From Alphaproteobacteria bacterium (GTDB lineage Bacteria > Pseudomonadota > Alphaproteobacteria > Rhodospirillales > WMHbin7): a DNA stretch of 64,000 nt. This document shows positions 1-6,338 of this stretch, one piece after another; the stretch's first letter is position 1, and each line of letters opens with the position of its first letter. The notes under the pieces were generated by a model that did no database searches, had not been told where the DNA came from, and worked only from the letters and a program-made list of their open reading frames with translations. The stretch is from positions 78,895 to 142,894 of the forward strand of contig JADFZV010000004.1 of the NCBI GenBank assembly GCA_015232335.1. Reading direction: 5' to 3'. The position numbers and the translations under genes were made by a program.

Positions 1-630
1 CGGCTGGGAATCAAGGCGGTCGATATCTACGGCCTGTCCGAGATCATGGGGCCGGGCGTTGCCGCCGAATGCGAGCATCGCGTCGGCCTGCATGGCTGGG
101 AGGATCATTTCCTGTTCGAGATCGTCGATCCCGATACCATGCAGCCCATGCCCATGGGCCAGCCCGGAGAGTTGGTCATCACCACGCTGACCAAGGAAGC
201 GCTGCCCATCATTCGCTATCGCACCAGAGACATCACGAAGCTGACCGACGAGACCTGCGCTTGCGGGCGCACGCATACGCGAATTCTGCGCGTCACCGGC
301 CGCAATGACGATATGCTGATTATTCGTGGGGTCAATGTCTATCCCAGCCAGATCGAATCGGTGATGGTGGGACGGCCCGGCGTGTCGCCGCACTACCAGC
401 TTGTCGTGCAGCGCGATGGCAATCTGGATACGCTGACCGTCGAGGTCGAGGCCGAACCCGGCATGGCGACCAGCCAGGAGGCCTATGATTCCATCGGCAA
501 GGATGTGCAGCATCACATCAAGACCATGGTCGGCGTTTCCTGCCGTGTTGTGGTGCTTTCTCCCGGCGAGATTCCCCGCTCGATGGGCAAGGCGGTGCGC
601 GTGCGCGACCTGCGCAAGAAACCAGCGTGA
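1..630 (+). CDS. Phenylacetate-CoA ligase-like enzyme, C-terminal part (5' end outside window)
   Basis: This is an adenylate-forming CoA ligase of the PaaK type, which activates an aryl acid to its CoA thioester through an acyl-AMP. The reading frame is open from base 1, so the N-terminal half is missing. The visible part starts in the acid-activation core (DIYGLSEIMGPG) and runs through PGELVITTL, the hinge-like RYRTRD, a CxCGRTH segment and the C-terminal lid (VTGRNDDMLIIRGVNVYPSQIE). The last two are typical of phenylacetate-CoA ligases. The acid substrate cannot be read from this part. The nearby 4-hydroxybenzoyl-CoA reductase genes suggest an anaerobic aromatic pathway (inference). A strong terminator follows 37 nt after the stop. 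Confidence 0.85.
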   Translation, partial: RLGIKAVDIYGLSEIMGPGVAAECEHRVGLHGWEDHFLFEIVDPDTMQPMPMGQPGELVITTLTKEALPIIRYRTRDITKLTDETCACGRTHTRILRVTGRNDDMLIIRGVNVYPSQIESVMVGRPGVSPHYQLVVQRDGNLDTLTVEVEAEPGMATSQEAYDSIGKDVQHHIKTMVGVSCRVVVLSPGEIPRSMGKAVRVRDLRKKPA

Positions 631-645
631 GTTTTTGATGGCAAG

Positions 646-665
646 GGATCATCGCGAGATGATCC
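646..665. repeat. Perfect short hairpin after the CoA ligase gene
   Basis: An 8-bp perfect stem (GGATCATC / GATGATCC) encloses a GCGA tetraloop directly upstream of the larger terminator hairpin. It may stabilise the mRNA 3' end. No function can be assigned. Confidence 0.5.
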
Positions 666-666
666 A

Positions 667-708
667 GCCTCGCAATGCCCCCTTCTGGGGGCGTTGCGAG
701 GCTTTATC
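667..708 (+). terminator. Rho-independent terminator of the CoA ligase gene
   Basis: A 16-bp stem with one G-T wobble pair (arms 667-682 and 687-702) and a TTCT loop is followed by TTTATC. It ends the plus-strand CoA ligase transcript. It also lies directly against the 5' edge of the solitary CRISPR repeat at 709, exactly where a spacer would otherwise be. Confidence 0.75.
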
Positions 709-744
709 GTTGCGGTTTGACCGCTAATCCCTATCGGCTATAAT
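709..744 (+). CRISPR. Solitary type II-C CRISPR repeat (no spacers seen)
   Basis: This 36-nt unit begins GTTGCGG and ends GGCTATAAT, the start/end pattern of type II-C repeats such as the Neisseria repeat (GTTGTAG...CTACAAT). Bases 719-739 are the exact reverse complement of the anti-repeat at 5240-5260, which makes the assignment strong. No second copy occurs one spacer length away on either side: upstream is a terminator hairpin and downstream another terminator. The array is therefore reduced to one repeat, or the working array lies elsewhere. The repeat carries its own promoter (TTGACC, 16 nt, TATAAT), as known for II-C arrays. Confidence 0.75.
717..744 (+). promoter_or_regulatory. Repeat-embedded sigma70-type promoter
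   Basis: The -35 box TTGACC (717-722) and a consensus -10 box TATAAT (739-744) are 16 nt apart, entirely inside the CRISPR repeat. Transcription would start near 751. In type II-C systems each repeat can start its own crRNA in this way. Here no further repeat follows, so no normal crRNA would be made from it. Confidence 0.6.
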
Positions 745-756
745 ACATACCCACCT

Positions 757-785
757 AACGCCCTGGAAACAGGGCGTTTTCTTTT
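757..785 (+). terminator. Terminator just downstream of the solitary repeat
   Basis: A 9-bp perfect stem (AACGCCCTG / CAGGGCGTT) with a GAAA tetraloop is followed by TTCTTTT. It faces the plus strand, so it would end any transcript starting from the repeat-embedded promoter after about 35 nt. The cas2 stop codon lies 34 bases further right on the other strand. Confidence 0.65.
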
Positions 786-818
786 GTCGGAGGGGGAGCA
801 AAAATACAACATGGCGGC

Positions 819-1148
819 CTAAAACAGGGTCAGTTGCGAGGGGTTCTTTTTGGCAGGTTCCCGTTTTCTTCCATCAAAACAGGCGATGTTTTCATACTGC
901 TTGTCGGTCAGGTAGACGATATGCACCTTGCCCGTGCGCGGCACATTCCTCTCGACCCGCCGGGTCAGGGTTTCCGTCTGCTCCTTGCCGGAACAAAAGC
1001 GCATATAGACTGAAAACTGCGACATTTCGTAGCCTTCGTCGAGAAGAAAATTGCGAAAGCGCGTTGCCTCCTTGCGTTCCTTCTTTGTCAGCACCGGCAA
1101 ATCGAACAGCACGATCATCCACATGAGCCGGTATCCGCAAAGTGCCAT
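819..1148 (-). CDS. cas2: CRISPR-associated endonuclease Cas2 (type II-C)
   Basis: Cas2 is the small ferredoxin-fold subunit of the Cas1-Cas2 spacer integrase. The 109-aa protein has the first beta strand WMIVLFDLPV with the conserved Asp16, followed by the basic KKERKEATRFRNFLLDEGY helix and the QFSVYMRF strand, all usual for II-C Cas2. The ATG at 1148 lies 3 nt after the cas1 stop, so the genes are translationally coupled. An internal ATG at 1124 would give a protein starting at MWMIVLF. The protein ends in a short QLTLF tail. It is the last gene of the cas operon. Confidence 0.92.
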   Translation of the reverse strand: MALCGYRLMWMIVLFDLPVLTKKERKEATRFRNFLLDEGYEMSQFSVYMRFCSGKEQTETLTRRVERNVPRTGKVHIVYLTDKQYENIACFDGRKREPAKKNPSQLTLF

Positions 1149-1151
1149 GGG

Positions 1152-2063
1152 TTAGCTGTCAGCCGCCAGATCGAGGGGCAGGGGCGACAGGGGCAGGTCG
1201 AGCGAGGTCTCGCCGCTTTCAAACGCCTGACCCAGCGAGGCGGCAAGCCGCTCCAGGCAGGTTCCCAAAGGGGTCATTCCCTTTGCGGTGTGCATGTCGG
1301 CAATGGTCAGCCCGGCCAGGGTTTCCTTGGCTTCGCGGTTTACCTCTTCGATACCTGATGCAACGAGACGGACGACAAGAAGATCGACCAGGGGACGGAA
1401 GGGTTCCATCAAATCATCGACCAGGCACATATCGTTGGCCCGATGACGGTGATGGATGCCCAAGGAGGGGTGCAGACCCGCAGCCACTACGGCCCGCGCG
1501 GTGGCCGAGCGCAGGACCGTGTAACCATAATTCAAAAGGCCGTTCAGGCCGGGGGCCGATCGGTCGCGTCTGAAATCCTCTCCGAACAACAGGGGCCAGT
1601 AACGCCGTGCCGCCTGCGCTTCCAAATTTGTTGGATCGCCCGAGGCGACTTGGCGGGCCAACAGGCGGAATCCGTTTCCGGATTTGCCCAAAGCATTCAG
1701 CACGGCGCCTTGCTGCTCGATCTTGGCGCGGATCAGGATTTGCCAAAGCCGTTTGCCCAAAGGCTTGGTGGCCTCAAGCTGGGCCAGCATGCGGGCCGCC
1801 TGGGCATGATGCCCCACCATGGGCCAGACCCAGGCCACCGGCGCATGATTGGGGCCGCACAAAATCAGAATTGCGCCCTGTTCGGCCAGGGCGACCAACA
1901 GATTGTTGGAATAGGAAACGCCATGGGCGTTGACGACGACCACGCCGATATCGGCCAGGGGAACCCGTCCCAATTCCTCCTTGCCCTCCGACACGGTCAT
2001 GAAACCGCGAAAGGCCGCCAGATGACGGTTGTCCTGGGCGATTTCGATGATCCGCCCGATCAT
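1152..2063 (-). CDS. cas1: CRISPR-associated integrase Cas1 (type II-C)
   Basis: Cas1 is the metal-dependent integrase that inserts new spacers at the first repeat. The 303-aa protein starts MIGRIIEIAQDNRHL, as II-C Cas1 proteins do. I chose the ATG at 2063 because it overlaps the cas9 stop codon (ATGA) and matches the family N terminus; longer frames run into cas9. Likely metal ligands are Glu148 (NLEAQAARRYW), His205 (GIHHRH) and Glu220 (DDLMEPFRPLVD). No cas4 or csn2 is present, which places the locus in subtype II-C. All catalytic residues are intact, so adaptation should be possible. Confidence 0.95.
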   Translation of the reverse strand: MIGRIIEIAQDNRHLAAFRGFMTVSEGKEELGRVPLADIGVVVVNAHGVSYSNNLLVALAEQGAILILCGPNHAPVAWVWPMVGHHAQAARMLAQLEATKPLGKRLWQILIRAKIEQQGAVLNALGKSGNGFRLLARQVASGDPTNLEAQAARRYWPLLFGEDFRRDRSAPGLNGLLNYGYTVLRSATARAVVAAGLHPSLGIHHRHRANDMCLVDDLMEPFRPLVDLLVVRLVASGIEEVNREAKETLAGLTIADMHTAKGMTPLGTCLERLAASLGQAFESGETSLDLPLSPLPLDLAADS

Positions 2064-5000
2064 TGGGGCGGACCAGGATCGTTGACGCGTCCAAGATAAT
2101 CGACGGTGACCTTGCGGGCACCGCGCTCTTTCAGCCTGCTGTAACTTATCATGAGCCAACGGAAGGGATCGTCTTCATCCTTATGCCGTTTGTCCAGGCT
2201 TCCGCTTTCCCTGTGTCCTGCGAGGAAGAAAAGGCTCTCTCGAAGCTGAAATACGCGAAATATATTGTCACCATCAAGCGCCAATAAATCACCACGATAC
2301 ACGCGCATTATCCGCTTGGGGTAAGGTTCCAGGCTTTGCCAAGTAGTCCGAAATTCTCTTTTGTTGGCAGAGTAGACGCTTACAACTTCACCGCACCATT
2401 TTCCTTCCTGAGTTTCATAAATCTCCACATAGGCATTTTCGCCGGGCACGACGGCCTTATAGGCTTGCCCCTCATTGTCGTTGAAAGCTACGAATCCTTG
2501 TTCCACTTTCGTCAGGCGCACATGGCGAATGCCCGTGCTTGCCGAATAGTCTGAAAGCGCTTTCGCCAATTCTTTTTTGTCGCCGCGAGCAAACGCCGTT
2601 GCCTCCATTACCTCGTTCCTGAGCGCTTTATCCCGGATGCGAGCGATCTCGTTTTCGTTCAGGCCTATCAGTGGTTTTCTGTAGACCAAGGTGGCCCCGT
2701 TTTCCTTTTCTGGATTTCGAACGATGCCGTAGGCCGTATCCTCGTGAAGCCTGCCGCCCACCCCATGATCCGGCCTGTGAGAAATCACGATCTTATCGAC
2801 ACGTTCTTTCAAGGCGTCGCGGAATCCATCCCAGGGATCGGGCATGTCGTCGATCAGCCGTTCACGGTATTGGTCCGATGCGCTGGCCACACGTTGCAGC
2901 ATCGAACGGTCGGTAACGCCCACCACGAAGGCGTCGATGGCGTGGTGGCGGTGATCGAAGCGGTTTTTCTGATTGTGATCCGAAAGCAGGGAATTAAGCC
3001 CCCATTTTCCGCGCAGCATCTGCGTCAACCGTCCGGTGACCACCCAGACCTTGTAGGGTCCGGCTATTTTGGTCAGATAGTCCCGCGTCAGACGTGAAAT
3101 GTACTGCGTGTCCACCAATTGGCGGGCCAGGAAATCTCCAGTCCCCTCGAATTTCGCCATGGCATCCTCGCCGAAGCGCCAGCGCTTGTTCTTGGGCAGC
3201 GCCGAGGCCCTCAGAAGCATTTCCTCCCAATCGAATCCGTCCGCTCCCGTGTGGAAGGCCTCGAAAGGCGAGCGGTTGCCTTTGTAGCGGTTGGCCCTGC
3301 ACATGCTGACGGTTTTGTTGGCCGGGCTATTGTCCAAAGTGCGCTTGAAGGGAAGGATATGTTCCACCTCCACATCGCGGCTGAACAGATTGTGAATCGA
3401 GATGGCATCGCCGGTATAGACGCATCTTCTGGCCAATGGGTCATCGTTCAGTTCCTCCCAAAGTCGCATGCGCAGCATGTTCTCGCCATTATCCGGCAAA
3501 CCCAGTTCCGCAAGTTTTGTCCGTCGATCATCGTTCTTCTTCTGGTTCTTGGCCTGCTCTTTGTTCTTTTCCGCCTTGGCCTCCTTGCCAAGCGGCAGGT
3601 CGCGGGCGATTTCCACCACGATCTCGGCGGGGGGGCCGTATTTCTCAGCAAGGGCATTGACCAGTTTGCGCAACTCGTTCATGGCGACATGGACGGTGGG
3701 ATTGGCAATGCGTCCAAATCTTTTTTCTGGATCGTGCTGGATGTCACCCGTGCCGACGACGGCATGGGTTAGCACTTCGCCGTAATAGGGCAGCCGGTCG
3801 AAGACCTCGCCATCCGGCAGGCGGGCATGGTCGTATCCGGCCCGCTTTGCCGCTTCGGCATAATTGATCATCTCAGCTTCCATGAGGGGGACGATCTTGC
3901 CAAGCGCCCTGCGGCCCAATCTGCCGTAGCCATCGATTAAAGACACGTCCGCCACATTGGCGGCGGCTTCCGGTGACAAGCCCCATTCCGCCATAGCTTG
4001 TTCGATCAACTTGTCCTCGTTGGGCTCCTCAAGCAGGGTTTCGACAATGCCGTTCTGGCGATCAAGGCCCATGGTCCACCAACGGGGGCCGAAGCAATCC
4101 TTGTGGGCAAGGGAGATGCCCGTGGCATCCCCCTTAAGGCCTTCGCGTTTTTCGCTTTCCAGGTTGAAGCTGGTTTCCGTTCCCAGTCCCAGAAGGCCTC
4201 GCATCTTCTTGAAGGAAAGCTCCTTCTTGCCCGCAAGTTCTCCCTGCAGCTTGTCGCGCTCGGTCTTTGAAAGGGACCTGTGCGTCTGGTCGGCAAAGAC
4301 GATTTCCAGATTGACCAATTCGCTGAGCATGCGGAAACGCTGCACGATGGGAAGGGCGAGGGGGGCTCGCTGATCCGTGGGATCAAGGGCGCATTTTCCA
4401 GGAATGGTCGGTTTCAGCGGGCGTTGATAGAAGATGATGTCCCGGATTTTTGCCCTTGCCTCGTCCGATAGCGCCAGTCCCAGTTCAGTCTGCCTTTTCC
4501 ATAGAAGATCGAATTCTTCCGCATACATGGCGCGGTCGGCATACAAGTCATACTCGTTCTTGTTCTTCACCACATGCGGGCGGGCTCTCAGCGTGAGGTG
4601 CGGTTTCACAGTGCCGTCCTTGCTCCCACGTACGGTTCGATCCTTGCGAAAGGAAACGAACAGATATTCCCCGAGAGTGCGGGCGCCGGATTCGACGATG
4701 GCGGCTCTCAATTTGCCGATGCCGCCTTTCATGCCCTTGATGTCGTCGCTCTTCTGCTTCTTGTCTGTCTTGCGGTTGCTTTGAAAACCGCGACGTTGGT
4801 TGATGTGGAAGATGGCGCGTCCCAGATGAAAGGCGGGCAGGGGCTCGTCAAGCCCCTTGGCCCGAAGTTCATAGGGGTCGATTTCCTGAAGCGCCTTGCG
4901 GGCTGCCACGTCACTTGGCATCAGCCCGTAGCGGATCAGGGCATTCATGAGGTCGGCGCGTCGGTCAACAAACCTGTCGCGGCGCTTGCGGGCTCCCCTT

Positions 5001-5173
5001 GCGGTTCTTCGTTCCACCGCCAGAGGGGTATCGTCAGGGGCTCGTCCATCCGAGAAAATGCGGACTCCCATGCGACGGATCGATCTGGGCTCCCCTTCAT
5101 GGCCCAAGTCCAATGCGCACCAGCCCAGCGAATTGGTGCCGATGTCGATTCCCAGGCGATACGGAATGGTCAT
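2060..5173 (-). CDS. cas9: CRISPR RNA-guided endonuclease Cas9, type II-C
   Basis: This 1037-aa Cas9 is of the compact II-C class and appears catalytically intact. RuvC-I holds Asp10 (GIDIGTNSLGW). An Arg-rich bridge helix follows at about 54-85. RuvC-II holds Glu521 (IVVEIARD), the HNH domain has His605 (VEVEHILPF) with Asn619 nearby, and RuvC-III shows HRHHAIDAF with His743 and Asp747. The C-terminal 250 residues should contain the PAM-interacting domain; PAM specificity cannot be read from sequence. The start has a strong ribosome site (AAGGGGAGGA) 6 nt upstream. cas1 overlaps its stop. The tracrRNA-like gene is divergent, just upstream. Confidence 0.97.
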   Translation of the reverse strand: MTIPYRLGIDIGTNSLGWCALDLGHEGEPRSIRRMGVRIFSDGRAPDDTPLAVERRTARGARKRRDRFVDRRADLMNALIRYGLMPSDVAARKALQEIDPYELRAKGLDEPLPAFHLGRAIFHINQRRGFQSNRKTDKKQKSDDIKGMKGGIGKLRAAIVESGARTLGEYLFVSFRKDRTVRGSKDGTVKPHLTLRARPHVVKNKNEYDLYADRAMYAEEFDLLWKRQTELGLALSDEARAKIRDIIFYQRPLKPTIPGKCALDPTDQRAPLALPIVQRFRMLSELVNLEIVFADQTHRSLSKTERDKLQGELAGKKELSFKKMRGLLGLGTETSFNLESEKREGLKGDATGISLAHKDCFGPRWWTMGLDRQNGIVETLLEEPNEDKLIEQAMAEWGLSPEAAANVADVSLIDGYGRLGRRALGKIVPLMEAEMINYAEAAKRAGYDHARLPDGEVFDRLPYYGEVLTHAVVGTGDIQHDPEKRFGRIANPTVHVAMNELRKLVNALAEKYGPPAEIVVEIARDLPLGKEAKAEKNKEQAKNQKKNDDRRTKLAELGLPDNGENMLRMRLWEELNDDPLARRCVYTGDAISIHNLFSRDVEVEHILPFKRTLDNSPANKTVSMCRANRYKGNRSPFEAFHTGADGFDWEEMLLRASALPKNKRWRFGEDAMAKFEGTGDFLARQLVDTQYISRLTRDYLTKIAGPYKVWVVTGRLTQMLRGKWGLNSLLSDHNQKNRFDHRHHAIDAFVVGVTDRSMLQRVASASDQYRERLIDDMPDPWDGFRDALKERVDKIVISHRPDHGVGGRLHEDTAYGIVRNPEKENGATLVYRKPLIGLNENEIARIRDKALRNEVMEATAFARGDKKELAKALSDYSASTGIRHVRLTKVEQGFVAFNDNEGQAYKAVVPGENAYVEIYETQEGKWCGEVVSVYSANKREFRTTWQSLEPYPKRIMRVYRGDLLALDGDNIFRVFQLRESLFFLAGHRESGSLDKRHKDEDDPFRWLMISYSRLKERGARKVTVDYLGRVNDPGPPQ

Positions 5174-5185
5174 GCAATCCTCCCC

Positions 5186-5215
5186 TTGACAACTCTAAGG
5201 TATTCTGCATGAAAT
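5186..5215 (+). promoter_or_regulatory. Possible tracrRNA promoter
   Basis: TTGACA at 5186-5191 is followed 18 nt later by TGAAAT (5210-5215), a 4/6 match to the -10 consensus. Transcription would start near 5222, just ahead of the anti-repeat. The -35 box lies between the cas9 start codon and the tracrRNA, so the two divergent transcripts share a short control region. Confidence 0.4.
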
Positions 5216-5221
5216 GGTTGC

Positions 5222-5336
5222 CGAGAGAAGCACCTTCTTAGCCGATAGGGATTAGCGGTCTCTCCGTTAACAAGCTTTGGCCCTTCGGGGCCAAGGGCAC
5301 AAAATGTGGGGCAGGCTACGGCCTGCCCCTTTTGTG
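5222..5336 (+). ncRNA. tracrRNA of the type II-C system
   Basis: The anti-repeat at 5240-5260 (AGCCGATAGGGATTAGCGGTC) is a 21-nt exact reverse complement of the CRISPR repeat. After a short bulge (TCT opposite TTT) pairing resumes through CCGTTAAC (5264-5271) with the repeat 5' end GTTGCGG, giving the usual upper stem, bulge and lower stem. A nexus-like hairpin follows (TTGGCCC-TTCG-GGGCCAA, 5277-5294). A strong terminator then closes the RNA (9-bp GC stem 5308-5329, extended by CACAAAA / TTTTGTG). Expected length is about 100-115 nt. It is transcribed away from cas9. The 5' end is inferred only. Confidence 0.8.
5299..5336 (+). terminator. Terminator of the tracrRNA
   Basis: The stem GGGGCAGGC / GCCTGCCCC with a TACG loop (5308-5329) is flanked by CACAAAA and TTTTGTG, which can extend the pairing around a small internal loop. 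The T-tract 5330-5333 follows the stem. It lies 14 nt before the marR start and insulates that gene from tracrRNA transcription. Confidence 0.8.
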
Positions 5337-5349
5337 TTATGTGTGTGTC

Positions 5350-5808
5350 ATGAGATCGAAACATCCTCTCTCCCTCGGCTTTCTCGAAGGCCTGATCGGT
5401 TTTCGCCTGCGTCTGGCGCAGATATCGCTGTTCGAGGATTTTGAGCGGGCACTCCGCCCCTTCGACATCACGCCCACGCGCTTTGGCGCCCTGGTCTTGA
5501 TCGAGGCCAATTCGGGCCTGAGCCAGATGCAACTGGCCAAGACCATTCGCCTGGACCGCTCGACGCTGGTCGCCCTGCTCGATCACCTGGAGGGCAAGGG
5601 GCTGGTCAAGCGCCGTCCATCGCCCACCGACAAGCGGACCAACGAACTGGTCTTGACCGACGAGGGGCGCAAGCTGCTGGCCAAAGCCAAGCGCCGGGTG
5701 CAAGAGCATGAGAAGCGCCTGTTCGGAAAACTGAGTGCCAGCGACCGGGCGGAATTGAAGCGCCTGTTGGAAGCAGTATCGGCGAAAAAATATAATAATA
5801 CACTGTAA
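5350..5808 (+). CDS. MarR-family transcriptional regulator
   Basis: This 152-aa winged-helix regulator probably controls the adjacent hcrCAB operon, perhaps through an aromatic-CoA ligand (inference from position). The DNA-binding core is visible: helix-turn-helix around LSQMQLAKTIRLDRSTLVALLD and the wing KGLVKRRPSPTDKRTNELVLT, where DKR is the typical MarR wing motif. I set the start at 5350 (MRSKHPL). An in-frame upstream start at 5332 would lie in the tracrRNA terminator. The stop is 71 nt before hcrC. A dyad overlapping the hcrC promoter is a plausible binding site. Confidence 0.88.
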   Translation: MRSKHPLSLGFLEGLIGFRLRLAQISLFEDFERALRPFDITPTRFGALVLIEANSGLSQMQLAKTIRLDRSTLVALLDHLEGKGLVKRRPSPTDKRTNELVLTDEGRKLLAKAKRRVQEHEKRLFGKLSASDRAELKRLLEAVSAKKYNNTL

Positions 5809-5824
5809 TGTAACGACTAAAAAC

Positions 5825-5855
5825 GTTTGACGACAAACAAAAGCCGCCGTATTCT
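5825..5855 (+). promoter_or_regulatory. hcrCAB promoter with overlapping dyad (candidate MarR operator)
   Basis: TTGACG (5827-5832), a 17-nt spacer and TATTCT (5850-5855) form a good sigma70-type promoter, with a start near 5862. The dyad GTTTG-ACGA-CAAAC (5825-5838) overlaps the -35 box, where a repressor would block polymerase. hcrC follows with the ribosome site GAGGAGG. Assignment to MarR rests on position only. Confidence 0.55.
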
Positions 5856-5879
5856 GGGCTCATTCGAGGAGGCGTCGTC

Positions 5880-6338
5880 ATGAAATCCATCTTGAGCCTT
5901 TGGGTGAATGGCCGGTTGCGCGAGGATGCGGTCGATTCCGCAACGCTGCTGCTCGATTATCTGCGCGACCAGGTGGGGCTGACCGGCACCAAGCAGGGCT
6001 GCGACGGTGGCGAATGCGGGGCCTGCACGGTTCTGGTCGATGACCGCCCGCGCCTGGCTTGTATCACTCTGGCCCATCAGGTGGCGGGCAGGCGTGTCGA
6101 GACCATCGAGGGTCTTGCCCAGAACGGGCGCTTAAGCCGCCTGCAACAGGCCTTTCACGAAAAGCTGGGCACACAATGCGGCTTTTGCACGCCCGGTATG
6201 ATCATGGCCGCCGAGGCCTTGCTGCGCCAAAATCCTGATCCCACTGTCCAGGAGATCAAGACGGCGCTGTCGGGCAATCTGTGCCGCTGCACGGGCTATG
6301 TGAAGATCGTCGAAGCCGTGCAGGAGGCCGCCCAATGA
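5880..6338 (+). CDS. hcrC: 4-hydroxybenzoyl-CoA reductase, 2Fe-2S (gamma) subunit
   Basis: This is the small iron-sulfur subunit of a xanthine-oxidase-family enzyme, carrying electrons between FAD and molybdenum. The 152-aa protein has both clusters: a plant-type 2Fe-2S site with Cys41, Cys46, Cys49 and Cys61 ([11 protein letters not shown]) and the second site with Cys100, Cys103, Cys135 and Cys137 (CGFCTPG and CRCTGY). The specific 4-hydroxybenzoyl-CoA reductase call comes from the medium subunit hcrB, which has the diagnostic extra cluster. The gene overlaps hcrA by ATGA, so the subunits are translationally coupled. Confidence 0.88.
   Translation: MKSILSLWVNGRLREDAVDSATLLLDYLRDQVGLTGTKQGCDGGECGACTVLVDDRPRLACITLAHQVAGRRVETIEGLAQNGRLSRLQQAFHEKLGTQCGFCTPGMIMAAEALLRQNPDPTVQEIKTALSGNLCRCTGYVKIVEAVQEAAQ

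Noticed and set aside
745..818. Possible first spacer after the solitary repeat
   Set aside because: A terminator occupies 757-785 and no second repeat begins at spacer distance, so there is no repeat-spacer-repeat unit.
1142..2099. Plus-strand frames across cas1
   Set aside because: They are antisense to a well-conserved cas1 with intact catalytic residues.
5186..5206. TTGACA with TATTCT as tracrRNA promoter
   Set aside because: The spacing is only 9 nt, far below the 16-18 nt needed; TGAAAT at 5210-5215 fits better.
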